DNA of 15,726 nt from Leclercia sp. UBA7405. GTDB lineage: Bacteria > Pseudomonadota > Gammaproteobacteria > Enterobacterales > Enterobacteriaceae. The DNA lies in NCBI GenBank assembly GCA_002469605.1, contig DKMV01000299.1:1-15726 (forward strand), in the 5' to 3' direction. The position numbers and the translations under genes are program-made. Within the stretch, counting starts at the first letter, position 1, and the number at the start of each line of letters is the position of its first letter. Below the pieces are notes generated by a model. That model made no database searches. It saw only the letters and a list, made by a program, of their open reading frames with translations, and had not been told where the DNA came from. Shown piece after piece: positions 6,657-14,360 of this stretch.

Positions 6657-8098
6657 CAGTGTACGCGCCCGGTATCCGCCGTCGCGGCCACTTTGCCGTG
6701 CTGTTTCTCCAGCTGTTCTTCGAGTGCCTCCAGCGTCACGCCTTTGGTTTCCGGGACTTTACGCAGAATGTAGAGATACCCGGCGGCGCAGATTACTCCG
6801 TAGAGCAGGAAGCTGCCCGCCGCGCCCAGTCCGGCATTGAGCAGCGGGAAGGTGTAGGTCAGCAGGAAGCAGGCGATCCACAGCGCCAGCGTCCCCATTG
6901 ACATCGCCAGGCCGCGCACGCGGTTGGGGAAGATCTCCGACAGCAGCACCCAGGTCACAGGCGCTAACGTCAGGGCATAGATAGCAATCGCCGCCAGTAC
7001 CAGCAGCAGAACCGGCCAGCCCATGATATTCATCGCGTAGGCGCTGGCGATCAGTACATAGATGATGGTCAGGCCGGATGCGCCCAGCAGCATTAGCTTG
7101 CGGCGGCCAATTTTGTCCACCAGCGGCAGTGCCGCCAGGGTAAAGACCAGGTTGATGATGCCGGTCGCCACAATCGACTTCAGGGTGTCGTTAATATCAA
7201 AACCAGCAGAGGCGAAGATCTCCTGGGCATAGTTAAAAATAACGTTGATCCCGCACCACTGCTGGAACATCGCCAGCACCATACCGATAATCACGATCGG
7301 TTTAACCTGCGGCTGCAGTAGCGTGGAGAAGGCCACCTTCTGGGTATCTTTTTGCAGGGTGTGGGCAATCTCTTTTAAGGTCTGGCTGGCGTACTCCGGG
7401 GTACCAATACGCTCCAGCATGGCGCGGGCACGCTCCGGCTTGCCAGCCTTCATCAGCCAGCGCGGGGATTCCGGAACAAAAAACATCAGCACCAGGAATG
7501 CCAGGGCCGGCACCAGCTCGGCGCCGAACATCCAGCGCCAGCCGGTTTGCCCGTTCCAGGTCTGGACGATGGCCTCCTGGGTGGCGCCCGCCGCCACCGG
7601 CTCGGCAATCATCAGGTTAATTAGCTGCGCCGCCAGCACGCCGACCACGATGGTCAGCTGGTTGATTGCCACGAAGCGACCGCGCTTGTCCGCCGGGCTG
7701 ACTTCGGCGATATAGAGCGGGCTGAGGGCGGAGGCCAGGCCAATCCCGACGCCGCCGACGATGCGATAGACCACGAACATGTCAAAGCTGCTCGCCATCG
7801 CCGTGCCCCACGCCGAGGCGCTGAACAGCACTGCCGAGAGAATAAGCGGCCACTTGCGGCCAAATTTGTCGGCACACCAGCCGGAGATAAGCGCCCCGAA
7901 GATGCAGCCTACCAGCGCGGAACTCATCGCCCAGCCGGACTGCGCCGGATCGGTAATAGAGAACCAGGCCTCATAGAAAGGTTTGGCCCCGCCAATTACC
8001 ACCCAGTCGTAGCCAAACAGCAATCCACCGCAGGCGGCGACCAGACAGATTGTCCAGACGTAGCCCATTTTTAGTTGTGTCTGCGCACTGTTATTCAT
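6656..8098 (-). CDS. Sugar porter family MFS transporter
   Basis: Inner-membrane sugar/H+ symporter-type protein, 480 residues, 12 predicted membrane helices. Sugar-porter signatures are all present: GGLLFGYDWVVIGG (24-37, Asp31 aligning with the proton-coupling Asp of XylE), ADKFGRK (76-82), RIVGGVGIGLASALSPLYIAE (112-132), PESPRWL (209-215), QQWCGINVIFNYAQ (279-292, sugar-contacting Gln/Asn positions), DKIGRR (328-333), LSEIFPNRVRG (386-396) and PETKG (449-453). It is XylE-like in overall layout, but the FGYDWVVIGGAKPFYE stretch differs from GalP/AraE, so the substrate cannot be named. The Shine-Dalgarno is AGAGGA (8105-8110). It lies between yphG and yphB, where E. coli has the yphDEF ABC transporter and the yphC dehydrogenase, and probably takes over sugar import for the module. 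Confidence 0.93.
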   Translation of the reverse strand: MNNSAQTQLKMGYVWTICLVAACGGLLFGYDWVVIGGAKPFYEAWFSITDPAQSGWAMSSALVGCIFGALISGWCADKFGRKWPLILSAVLFSASAWGTAMASSFDMFVVYRIVGGVGIGLASALSPLYIAEVSPADKRGRFVAINQLTIVVGVLAAQLINLMIAEPVAAGATQEAIVQTWNGQTGWRWMFGAELVPALAFLVLMFFVPESPRWLMKAGKPERARAMLERIGTPEYASQTLKEIAHTLQKDTQKVAFSTLLQPQVKPIVIIGMVLAMFQQWCGINVIFNYAQEIFASAGFDINDTLKSIVATGIINLVFTLAALPLVDKIGRRKLMLLGASGLTIIYVLIASAYAMNIMGWPVLLLVLAAIAIYALTLAPVTWVLLSEIFPNRVRGLAMSMGTLALWIACFLLTYTFPLLNAGLGAAGSFLLYGVICAAGYLYILRKVPETKGVTLEALEEQLEKQHGKVAATADTGRVH

Positions 8099-8140
8099 GT
8101 TGATTCCTCTTTAAGGGAAACGCAGGGTACAGAGGGTTAA

Positions 8141-8160
8141 CGGGTGGTTTTCCCCACCCG
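8141..8160 (-). other. Intercistronic hairpin between yphG and the MFS gene
   Basis: Inverted repeat CGGGTGG (8141-8147) with CCACCCG (8154-8160), a perfect 7-bp GC-rich stem with a 6-nt loop, sits 9 bp after the yphG stop. On the transcribed (minus) strand it is followed by TTAACCC, not a U-tract, so it is unlikely to be a full terminator. It could protect the yphG 3' end or lower expression of the downstream genes. Confidence 0.6.
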
Positions 8161-8169
8161 CAAGGTCAG

Positions 8170-11100
8170 TTAATGAAAAATACCGGTGGTCTGCGCATGC
8201 TGGATCAGATGCGCTTTGTCATGGGCCGGATTGAGCGTCAATAAGGCACTCAGCTGTCGTTTGCAGGCGGCAAGGTCGCCCAGCCCGGCATGGCCCAGTG
8301 CCTCAATAAACAGGCAGTGCTGCTGATGTTGCTGCCCGGCTGGCGTATCCAGCACCACCAGATCCGGCAGCGAGACCGCAAAGAAATCGGCCTCCGGAAC
8401 CTCGTCGCGATGGGCCTGCACCCACTTAAGAAATCCCTGGAAGTGGCGCGTCGCCGCCGCGCTTTCGCCCAACTGCCGCAGAGCCATTCCCTGCCAGAAC
8501 AGATAATCGGCCGGCTGATCGTTGTAATAGCGCCCGGCATCAAGAGTAGAGCCTCCCTGCGCCGCCCGTTCAAAGCAGCGCTGCGCCTCGGCATGCGCAT
8601 CGCCGCGTGCGTGGCAGTAGCCCAACAAGTACCAGATATCGTTATCGGTCTGCCCCGGCAGACGTCCCTCCCCGAGGTTGTGTGGATAGCACAGCGCCGC
8701 CTGCAGCAGGGCAATCGCCTCGCGGAACTCGCCACGGGCAATATGCTGTAATGCCCGATGCTGCTGGTTGAGCAGATACTGCCCTGTCACCTTGCCCTCC
8801 CCCCCTTCCCAGGGATGGAACTGATGCTCGCCAAGTACCTGCGCCGCAGCGTCATAGCGCCCGAAACAGTTCCAAAGGCTCAACAGTTCCGCGGTTAGAT
8901 CATCGCGTTTCAGCGCCACGCTCTCTCGCTCCGTGAGTAGGGCGAGACGTTTTGCGACCGGCTGGCCAGTCAGTTTATGCAGATAATCGAGCTCAAACAG
9001 GAAGCGCGGGTTGTCTGGCTCCAGTTCAACGGCGCGCTGCAGGTGCTGCTCTGCCCGCGGCAGGTTGTGCTGTTTATTCCAGGCGTAGATCCCCAGCAGG
9101 CGGTGCGCAGGAGCAAACTGCGGCTCCTGCTCAAGGGTGGTTTGCCAGCACGCTACCGCCTCGTCGTAACGGCGTTTGCTGTACCAGAAGCAGCCCAGCA
9201 GGTAGCGAGCGAACGGGTCATCCTGCAGGGTTTGCAGCATCTGTACTTCATCCAGCGTATTCGGGAAACGTACCCGGTTGGCCTCACAGCGGCGCGCGGC
9301 AGCAATATAGCGGGTGCGAAGGACGGGTTCATCGCTTAGCACGGCCCGCCACAGCTGCGGCAAGGTTTCCTGGCTGTCGAGCAGATCCAGCATCTCGCGG
9401 GCGGCGTCGCGCATGCCCATCGAGGTTAACCAGCCCGCCAGCAGGCAGGCGTTGGTCCCACGACGCCCTGTAATCTGCAGCAGTTGGTCACGCGCAACTT
9501 CATTTCGGCTAATGGCCCAGCGCGCATAGTGCAGGGCGTAGCTGAGGGGATGGGTTTGCAGGCAGCGCGCAATATACTCCTGCGCAGCCTGTTCGCCCTC
9601 AACCTCTGCTAGCGCAAGGGCTTTGAGCCCCATTGCCAGGTTGTTACCGGCATTGATACCGAGGCTAATATTAACTTTTTCCAGTGCGTCAGCCGCGTTC
9701 CCGCGCTTCATCGCCAGCCGTGCCAGGGACCAGAACGCCGCATCCCGGCAGTTGCCACTCCATGAGGCTTTATAATAATGATCCCATGCGGCCTCATCGT
9801 CACCCTGCCGCTCCAGCGCCGTCGCCAGCAGCTGGCTGGCTTCGCCGTCGCGGGGGTTTTTATTTAACTTATGCGCGCGCACCAGCGCGGCTTCGGCACA
9901 GCACTGCGCCAGCGTCCAGTCGGCGCGGTTCAGGGCCAGGGTGCCCAGCGCCACGTTGTTGCGATAGTCGTGGGCATCCAGCGCCAGCGCGCGGCGGTAG
10001 TAATCTTCCGCATAGCGGCTGGCGTGGTTATACTGCTCCAGATGCTGACCGATAAAATAGAGCTCATCGCAGTTATCGATCGCTTCCGGCATGGCGGGCG
10101 CGGTTGCCGGCTCCGGCAGTGGGGTTTCCTGGGGGATATGCTCCTGATAGTGCAACAGCGTGCGCCCTGCGGTGTCTTTGACCGTCAGGGTTAAACGTTG
10201 CGGCCAGCTATCCGGTAGCTGCTGCTGCCAGCTTTCACCCGGCATCAGGGACAGCGAGGTCTCCCATACCGGTTTGTCGTCTGCAGTCAGTTCAAGGTGC
10301 ACGACGTTAAGCGGTACGACGGCGTAAAGACCGAGGTGAAGCTGCTGCTCACGGCGCTCCAGCTTAAGCGCCAGCTGCGTGTTGGCGTTCTGCACTTGCC
10401 CCAGCTCGCTGTAGGGCAGGAAGTTCTGCACGAAGATCTTCTCTTCATAAGGTGCAAGCCAGGTGAAATCGGGCTGATTATCGGTAAAGACGCCGGTCAT
10501 CAGTTCAATATAAGGGCCGTTTTCGTCGGTCAGATTGCGATCCCAGGCGCGGCCAAAATCGTCATGCCCCCAGGTCCACTGTTTTTTGCCCGGAGAGATA
10601 TGGTGATCGGCCACGTGCAGCAGGCCGCCCCGCTCGCCGTGATGGTATGCCCCGACAAAATCGTAATTCGATTTTTCCGCCATGTAGGAGGTGGGGACCG
10701 GTACGTTTTTGTAGCGCGAGATATCCACGCCCGCCGAGTAATCGACTTTATAGTAGGTGCCGGTGGCAATCGGGAAATCCGACACCGCGCGCTTGCCGTG
10801 ATCAAACACCGCCGTAACGTCCGGCGGGAAGACGCTCTGATGATCGTCCCCGCCCTTCACCGCCGGGTTCGCCCACCACAGGAAGTGGCGTGGCGTGGCG
10901 TTGCCGTTAAAGACTTTGCCGACGATCTCAATCAGCGCCCGGTCCGGGTAGAGCGTAAAGCCGGTCATCACCTGCAGGCCACGCATCGGCTCGGCCTCCC
11001 CCAGCCAGACGGTCTGTGCCCCGTTATCCTGTGATTGAATAGTGACGTCGACAGGCATAAAGGTGGTGGGACGATGATGCTGCGGCCAGTTAAATTCGAT

Positions 11101-11445
11101 GCCGCCAGAAATCCATGGCCCCAGCAGGCCCACCAGCGCCGGCTTCACCACTTCGTTGTAATAGACAAAATCACGCTGCTGGACTTTGTCATACGCGCGA
11201 TGAATACGTCCTCCCAGTTCCGGCAGTAACATAATGCGGATGTAGTCATTTTCCATCCACACCGCCTGGTAATCGCGCATTTCACGCACCCCGGTCAGGG
11301 TATCCGTTACGCCGTAGGGATAGACCGAGCCGGAGGATCCCTGATACACGCGTTTCTCCAGGAACATGGGGTTGGTATCCTCGGCTCCGGTAGTCCAGGT
11401 GGGTAATGTGACGGTTTCGCGCCAGATCTTCACTGCTCCAGACAT
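8170..11445 (-). CDS. yphG: DUF5107 and TPR-repeat protein YphG
   Basis: Large predicted cytoplasmic protein, 1091 residues, of unknown activity. No signal peptide or membrane helix is seen. Residues about 40-345 form a DUF5107-type domain: IRIMLLPELGGRIHRAYDK (69-87), GPWISGGIEFNWPQHHRP (109-126) and WLAPYEEKIFVQNFLPY (329-345). The first motif resembles the start of galactose-mutarotase-fold enzymes and the neighbouring YphB. After a beta-rich linker (about 355-435), residues about 460-1085 are helical TPR-like repeats, for example YYRRALALDAHDYRNNVALG (482-501) and ARYLLGCFWYSKRRYDEAV (746-764). They are interrupted by the unusual segments HPWEGGEGKVTGQYLLNQQH (877-896) and PHNLGEGRLPGQTDND (921-936). 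ATG 11445 is chosen over an upstream in-frame GTG (11451), which overlaps the Shine-Dalgarno GGAG (11453-11456). First gene of the putative yphG-MFS-yphB operon and divergent from yphH, as in E. coli. Confidence 0.9.
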   Translation of the reverse strand: MSGAVKIWRETVTLPTWTTGAEDTNPMFLEKRVYQGSSGSVYPYGVTDTLTGVREMRDYQAVWMENDYIRIMLLPELGGRIHRAYDKVQQRDFVYYNEVVKPALVGLLGPWISGGIEFNWPQHHRPTTFMPVDVTIQSQDNGAQTVWLGEAEPMRGLQVMTGFTLYPDRALIEIVGKVFNGNATPRHFLWWANPAVKGGDDHQSVFPPDVTAVFDHGKRAVSDFPIATGTYYKVDYSAGVDISRYKNVPVPTSYMAEKSNYDFVGAYHHGERGGLLHVADHHISPGKKQWTWGHDDFGRAWDRNLTDENGPYIELMTGVFTDNQPDFTWLAPYEEKIFVQNFLPYSELGQVQNANTQLALKLERREQQLHLGLYAVVPLNVVHLELTADDKPVWETSLSLMPGESWQQQLPDSWPQRLTLTVKDTAGRTLLHYQEHIPQETPLPEPATAPAMPEAIDNCDELYFIGQHLEQYNHASRYAEDYYRRALALDAHDYRNNVALGTLALNRADWTLAQCCAEAALVRAHKLNKNPRDGEASQLLATALERQGDDEAAWDHYYKASWSGNCRDAAFWSLARLAMKRGNAADALEKVNISLGINAGNNLAMGLKALALAEVEGEQAAQEYIARCLQTHPLSYALHYARWAISRNEVARDQLLQITGRRGTNACLLAGWLTSMGMRDAAREMLDLLDSQETLPQLWRAVLSDEPVLRTRYIAAARRCEANRVRFPNTLDEVQMLQTLQDDPFARYLLGCFWYSKRRYDEAVACWQTTLEQEPQFAPAHRLLGIYAWNKQHNLPRAEQHLQRAVELEPDNPRFLFELDYLHKLTGQPVAKRLALLTERESVALKRDDLTAELLSLWNCFGRYDAAAQVLGEHQFHPWEGGEGKVTGQYLLNQQHRALQHIARGEFREAIALLQAALCYPHNLGEGRLPGQTDNDIWYLLGYCHARGDAHAEAQRCFERAAQGGSTLDAGRYYNDQPADYLFWQGMALRQLGESAAATRHFQGFLKWVQAHRDEVPEADFFAVSLPDLVVLDTPAGQQHQQHCLFIEALGHAGLGDLAACKRQLSALLTLNPAHDKAHLIQHAQTTGIFH

Positions 11446-11465
11446 ATTCACTCTCCAGTAAACAA

Positions 11466-11483
11466 ATAACAGTAAAAAGTTAT
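11466..11483. promoter_or_regulatory. Candidate operator dyad upstream of yphG
   Basis: ATAAC (11466-11470), 8 bp spacer, GTTAT (11479-11483) forms an 18-bp inverted repeat in the yphG-yphH divergent region. It overlaps TATAAC (11478-11483 neighbourhood, minus strand), the best -10-like hexamer for yphG. Size and AT-rich arms suit a ROK regulator such as YphH binding over the promoter. No -35 supports the promoter well, and no experiment known to me defines the YphH site, so this is a candidate only. Confidence 0.35.
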
Positions 11484-11517
11484 AAGATGGCAGTGTAGAG
11501 AGGAATTCAGCGCGCGG

Positions 11518-11527
11518 ATTACGTAAT
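11518..11527. promoter_or_regulatory. Perfect palindrome ATTACGTAAT in the yphG-yphH intergenic region
   Basis: A 10-bp perfect palindrome lies 34 bp before the yphH ATG and 73 bp before the yphG start, and is flanked on the yphH side by GCTCACGC (11528-11535), which contains a TCACG half-site of CRP type. It could be an operator for YphH or part of an activator site. The 115-bp intergenic region also carries the yphH Shine-Dalgarno GGAG (11548-11551). Confidence 0.3.
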
Positions 11528-11560
11528 GCTCACGCAATACAGTTAACGGAGTTTAGTGAA

Positions 11561-12757
11561 ATGCAGGTAGCCGGTCTCAACAACCAGCGGGTGCGGCAAT
11601 ATAATCGACACACCATCATGGCGCTTATGTGGCGCTACAAGCGGCTGAGTAAATCGCAGCTGGCGCAGCACACCGGTCTATCAATTCCGGCCATCAGTAA
11701 AATTCTGGACGAGCTGGTTGCGGACAAAAAGCTGAAACACTCCAGCGAAAATCTGAGTACCAGAGGCGTGAACGGCGGTCATTATCAGATCCCGGACGAG
11801 GGGCCACTGATACTCTGCATGAATGTCAGCCCTACCAGTATTGAAAGCCAACTGATCGACGGCCGCATGTCCCCCCTGGGCGATTTTACCTGGACCGATG
11901 TTAACGCCCGCACGCCAGAAGCGCTGCTGCAGGCCATCGAGAGCCTGTGGCAGCAGCAGCGCAAACGGTGGCCGGGGCAGCGCATTAATCTGGCGTTAGG
12001 CATTCATGGACAGGTGGATACCGCCACCGGGGTTTCTCAGGTAATGCCCCAAGCCCCCTGGAAAAAACCGATCGAGATTAAATATCTGCTGGAAGAGAAG
12101 CTGGGCATTACGGTAATGGTGGATAACGACTGCGTGATGCTGGCACTGGCGGAAAAATGGCAAAACCCGGCAAACCGCGAGGATTTTTGCGTCATTAACG
12201 TCGATTACGGTATCGGCTCTTCGTTCGTCATACATGGGCAGGTGTATCGCGGGACGCTCAATGGTAGCGGGCAGATCGGCCACACAATTTTTGATCGCGA
12301 CGGCGTGGCCTGCACCTGTGGGCGATACGGCTGCCTTGAGACGGTCGCCTCCTTATCGGCCCTTAAAAAACAGGCGCGACTCTGGCTAAAATCGCAGCCC
12401 GGCTCCCTGAGTCTCGACCCGGATACCCTCACCAGCCTGCAGCTGCTTGAGGCCTGGCGTCAGGGTGATGCCCGCATTCAGCGCTGGGCAGACGAGGCCG
12501 CCAACGCTATCGGCCTGACGCTCTACAATCTGCTTAATATCCTCAATATCAACCAGATCTGGTTTTATGGCCGCAGCTGCGCCTTTGGCGAACGCTGGCT
12601 CCAGACTATTAACCGTCAGATTGGGTTTACCCCTTTCGATCGGGGAGACGCTGTGCGTAACCGGCAAACGGAAATTGCCTTTGGCGGCTTAACCCGACAG
12701 CAGCAGATAATAGGTATCGGCTACTTGTTCGTTGAAGATGCGCTGGCGACTGGCTGA
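11561..12757 (+). CDS. yphH: ROK-family transcriptional regulator YphH
   Basis: Predicted sugar-responsive DNA-binding regulator, 398 residues. The N-terminal winged helix-turn-helix is seen at about 15-60 (KSQLAQHTGLSIPAISKILDEL, 31-52). The ROK domain follows, with VDNDCVMLALAE (187-198), GSGQIGHTIFDRDG (235-248) and the zinc motif CTCGRYGCLE (251-260). The DxGGT phosphate-binding motif of ROK kinases is absent at the start of the ROK domain (LILCMNVSPTS), so it is a regulator and not a kinase. The usual GExGH sugar motif reads GQIGH, with Gln in place of Glu. ATG 11561 has GGAG 9 nt upstream. It is divergent from yphG, the standard arrangement of a local regulator, so the yphG-MFS-yphB genes are the likely target; the inducer is unknown. 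E. coli YphH is in the same position and of similar length. Confidence 0.93.
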   Translation: MQVAGLNNQRVRQYNRHTIMALMWRYKRLSKSQLAQHTGLSIPAISKILDELVADKKLKHSSENLSTRGVNGGHYQIPDEGPLILCMNVSPTSIESQLIDGRMSPLGDFTWTDVNARTPEALLQAIESLWQQQRKRWPGQRINLALGIHGQVDTATGVSQVMPQAPWKKPIEIKYLLEEKLGITVMVDNDCVMLALAEKWQNPANREDFCVINVDYGIGSSFVIHGQVYRGTLNGSGQIGHTIFDRDGVACTCGRYGCLETVASLSALKKQARLWLKSQPGSLSLDPDTLTSLQLLEAWRQGDARIQRWADEAANAIGLTLYNLLNILNINQIWFYGRSCAFGERWLQTINRQIGFTPFDRGDAVRNRQTEIAFGGLTRQQQIIGIGYLFVEDALATG

Positions 12758-12782
12758 GGTGCCATCGACGGGCGTTAGCCAT

Positions 12783-12810
12783 AAAAAAGGCCGCAAGCGC
12801 GGCCTTTTTT
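12783..12810. terminator. Bidirectional terminator between yphH and glyA
   Basis: A GC core GGCCGC (12789-12794) pairs with GCGGCC (12799-12804) around an AAGC loop, and is flanked by A6 (12783-12788) and T6 (12805-12810), which extend the stem to 12 bp and give a U-tract on either strand. It ends yphH (stop at 12757) and the convergent glyA (stop at 12828). Confidence 0.92.
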
Positions 12811-12827
12811 AGTGGAGTAAAGCAGAG

Positions 12828-14081
12828 TTATGCGTAAACCGGGAAGCGGGCGCAGATCTCCAGAACTTTACCTTTGACGCGCTCGATGGTCGCTTCGTCG
12901 TTGATGTTGTCCAGCACATCACACATCCAGCCGGCCAGCTCTTTTACTTCCGCTTCTTTGAAGCCGCGGCGGGTAACGGCCGGCGAACCGATACGGATAC
13001 CGGAGGTCACGAACGGGCTCTTAGGATCGTTTGGTACGCTGTTTTTGTTCACTGTGATGTTAGCGCGGCCCAGAGCGGCGTCGGCTTCTTTACCGGTCAG
13101 GTTTTTATCCACCAGATCCAGCAGGAACAGGTGGTTTTCCGTACCGCCGGATACCACTTTGTAGCCGCGGTTCAGGAACACTTCCACCATCGCTTTGGCG
13201 TTTTTAGCAACCTGCTGCTGGTAAACCTTGAACTCTGGCTCCATCGCTTCTTTCAGCGCTACGGCTTTCGCCGCGATAACGTGCATCAGCGGGCCGCCCT
13301 GCGCGCTCGGGAACACGGCAGAGTTCAGTTTCTTATACAGATCCTCGTCACCGCCCTTCGCCAGGATCAGGCCGCCGCGCGGACCGGCCAGGGTTTTGTG
13401 GGTGGTGGTGGTGACAACGTGCGCATGCGGAACCGGGTTCGGGTAAACGCCTGCGGCGATCAGACCGGCAACGTGTGCCATATCCACGAACAGGTACGCG
13501 CCAATGCTGTCTGCGATTTCACGCATTTTTGCCCAGTCAACGATGCCGGAGTAGGCAGAGAAGCCGCCGATGATCATCTTCGGCTTGTGCTCTTTGGCCT
13601 GCTTCGCCATGTCTTCGTAGTCAATTTTACCGGACTCATCGATGCCGTAAGGGATGATGTTGTACAGTTTGCCGGAGAAGTTAACCGGGGAGCCGTGAGT
13701 CAGGTGGCCGCCCTGCGCCAGGTTCATACCGAGTACGGTATCGCCCGGTTGCAGCAGCGCGGTGTAAACGGCGAAGTTAGCCTGAGAGCCGGAGTGCGGC
13801 TGGACGTTAGCGTAGTCAGCGCCAAACAGCTCTTTTGCACGATCGATAGCCAGCTGCTCGACGATATCCACATATTCGCAACCGCCGTAGTAGCGCTTGC
13901 CCGGATAACCTTCAGCGTATTTGTTGGTCAGCTGAGAGCCCTGCGCCTGCATTACGCGCGGGCTGGTGTAGTTTTCGGAGGCGATCAGTTCGATGTGCTC
14001 TTCCTGACGTACTTTTTCCTGCTCCATAGCCTGCCACAGTTCGGCATCATAATCGGCAATGTTCATTTCACGCTTTAACAT
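12828..14081 (-). CDS. glyA: Serine hydroxymethyltransferase GlyA
   Basis: PLP enzyme that converts serine and tetrahydrofolate to glycine and 5,10-methylene-THF, the main source of one-carbon units; cytoplasmic homodimer. The 417 residues equal the E. coli length with no gaps apparent. The PLP lysine is in [14 protein letters not shown] (Lys229 in E. coli numbering). Other active-site features seen are ELIASENY (31-38), [13 protein letters not shown] (55-67) and GHLTHG (125-130, His126 over the cofactor). An in-frame ATG two codons upstream (14087) abuts the Shine-Dalgarno, whereas ATG 14081 has AGGAG (14088-14092) 6 nt before it, so 14081 is the start. The gene is divergent from hmp with a shared control region bearing a PurR box, and ends at a bidirectional terminator. 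Confidence 0.98.
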   Translation of the reverse strand: MLKREMNIADYDAELWQAMEQEKVRQEEHIELIASENYTSPRVMQAQGSQLTNKYAEGYPGKRYYGGCEYVDIVEQLAIDRAKELFGADYANVQPHSGSQANFAVYTALLQPGDTVLGMNLAQGGHLTHGSPVNFSGKLYNIIPYGIDESGKIDYEDMAKQAKEHKPKMIIGGFSAYSGIVDWAKMREIADSIGAYLFVDMAHVAGLIAAGVYPNPVPHAHVVTTTTHKTLAGPRGGLILAKGGDEDLYKKLNSAVFPSAQGGPLMHVIAAKAVALKEAMEPEFKVYQQQVAKNAKAMVEVFLNRGYKVVSGGTENHLFLLDLVDKNLTGKEADAALGRANITVNKNSVPNDPKSPFVTSGIRIGSPAVTRRGFKEAEVKELAGWMCDVLDNINDEATIERVKGKVLEICARFPVYA

Positions 14082-14152
14082 CCGCATCTCCTGACTCAGC
14101 TAACAATAAAATTTTGGCCTGAAAAAGGCAGTCCTGTTGGACGACGGGCAAC

Positions 14153-14181
14153 AGTATAACTGAATCGTTCTGTGATAACAG
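14153..14181 (-). promoter_or_regulatory. glyA promoter (predicted)
   Basis: On the minus strand TATACT (14158 to 14153) is a 5/6 -10 box. A weak -35, CTGTTA (14181 to 14176), precedes it by 17 bp. Transcription would begin near 14146, leaving a leader of about 65 nt. A weak -35 fits a promoter that depends on activation, as known for glyA and MetR in E. coli. The leader contains a small hairpin, GCCT/AGGC (14117-14129). Confidence 0.55.
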
Positions 14182-14199
14182 GTCTTGACAAAGGATTTT

Positions 14200-14215
14200 A
14201 CGCAAACGTTTACCT
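14200..14215. promoter_or_regulatory. PurR operator for glyA
   Basis: ACGCAAACGTTTACCT fits every fixed position of the PurR consensus ANGCAANCGNTTNCNT. It lies about 60 bp upstream of the predicted glyA start. Repression of glyA by PurR with hypoxanthine or guanine is established in E. coli; the site here implies the same control. Confidence 0.9.
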
Positions 14216-14262
14216 GCCCGTCGTGCAAGGGTTTGAGTAATAAGCGCCCGCCCTGTGATAGG

Positions 14263-14297
14263 GGATTTCTTTTCAGGTTTGTGATGCGTATATTTCA
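14263..14297. promoter_or_regulatory. Two candidate MetR half-matched sites between glyA and hmp
   Basis: GGATTTCTTTTCA (14263-14275) and TGCGTATATTTCA (14285-14297) each match 6 of 8 fixed positions of the MetR pattern TGAA-N5-TTCA. They are 22 bp apart, on the same face of the helix. E. coli has two MetR sites in the glyA-hmp interval that activate glyA and also affect hmp, so their presence is expected; these exact positions are a guess from weak matches. Confidence 0.3.
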
Positions 14298-14312
14298 TGT
14301 TGCAAAGAACCA

Positions 14313-14340
14313 TTTACAATGAAGGGTTATTTTTTATAAG
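14313..14340 (+). promoter_or_regulatory. hmp promoter (predicted sigma-70)
   Basis: TTTACA (14313-14318, 5/6) and TATAAG (14335-14340, 5/6) are spaced by 16 bp, giving a start near 14347 and a leader of about 40 nt. The NsrR operator overlaps the -10 box, so binding would block RNA polymerase. Confidence 0.75.
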
Positions 14341-14360
14341 ATGTATATAAAATACATTAT
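14338..14360. promoter_or_regulatory. NsrR operator at hmp
   Basis: A 23-bp site starting AAGATGTAT contains the inverted repeat ATGTAT (14341-14346) and ATACAT (14352-14357), the pattern of the NsrR consensus (AAGATGCATTT followed by its mirror). It overlaps the hmp -10 box. NsrR is an Fe-S repressor released by nitric oxide, so hmp should be induced by NO as in E. coli. Confidence 0.88.

Noticed and set aside
11451..11451. GTG start for yphG six bases upstream of the chosen ATG
   Set aside because: The GTG overlaps the only good Shine-Dalgarno (GGAGAG), which is well spaced for ATG 11445.
13131..14078. 315-codon open frame antisense to glyA
   Set aside because: Shadow of the highly conserved glyA gene; no Shine-Dalgarno support and no recognisable motif.
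14186..14191. TTGTCA (minus strand) as the glyA -35 box
   Set aside because: It is 27 bp from the -10 TATACT, too far for a sigma-70 promoter.
14068..14313. 81-codon minus-strand frame across the glyA promoter and PurR box
   Set aside because: It overlaps the glyA start and control elements, lacks a ribosome site and has no family resemblance.
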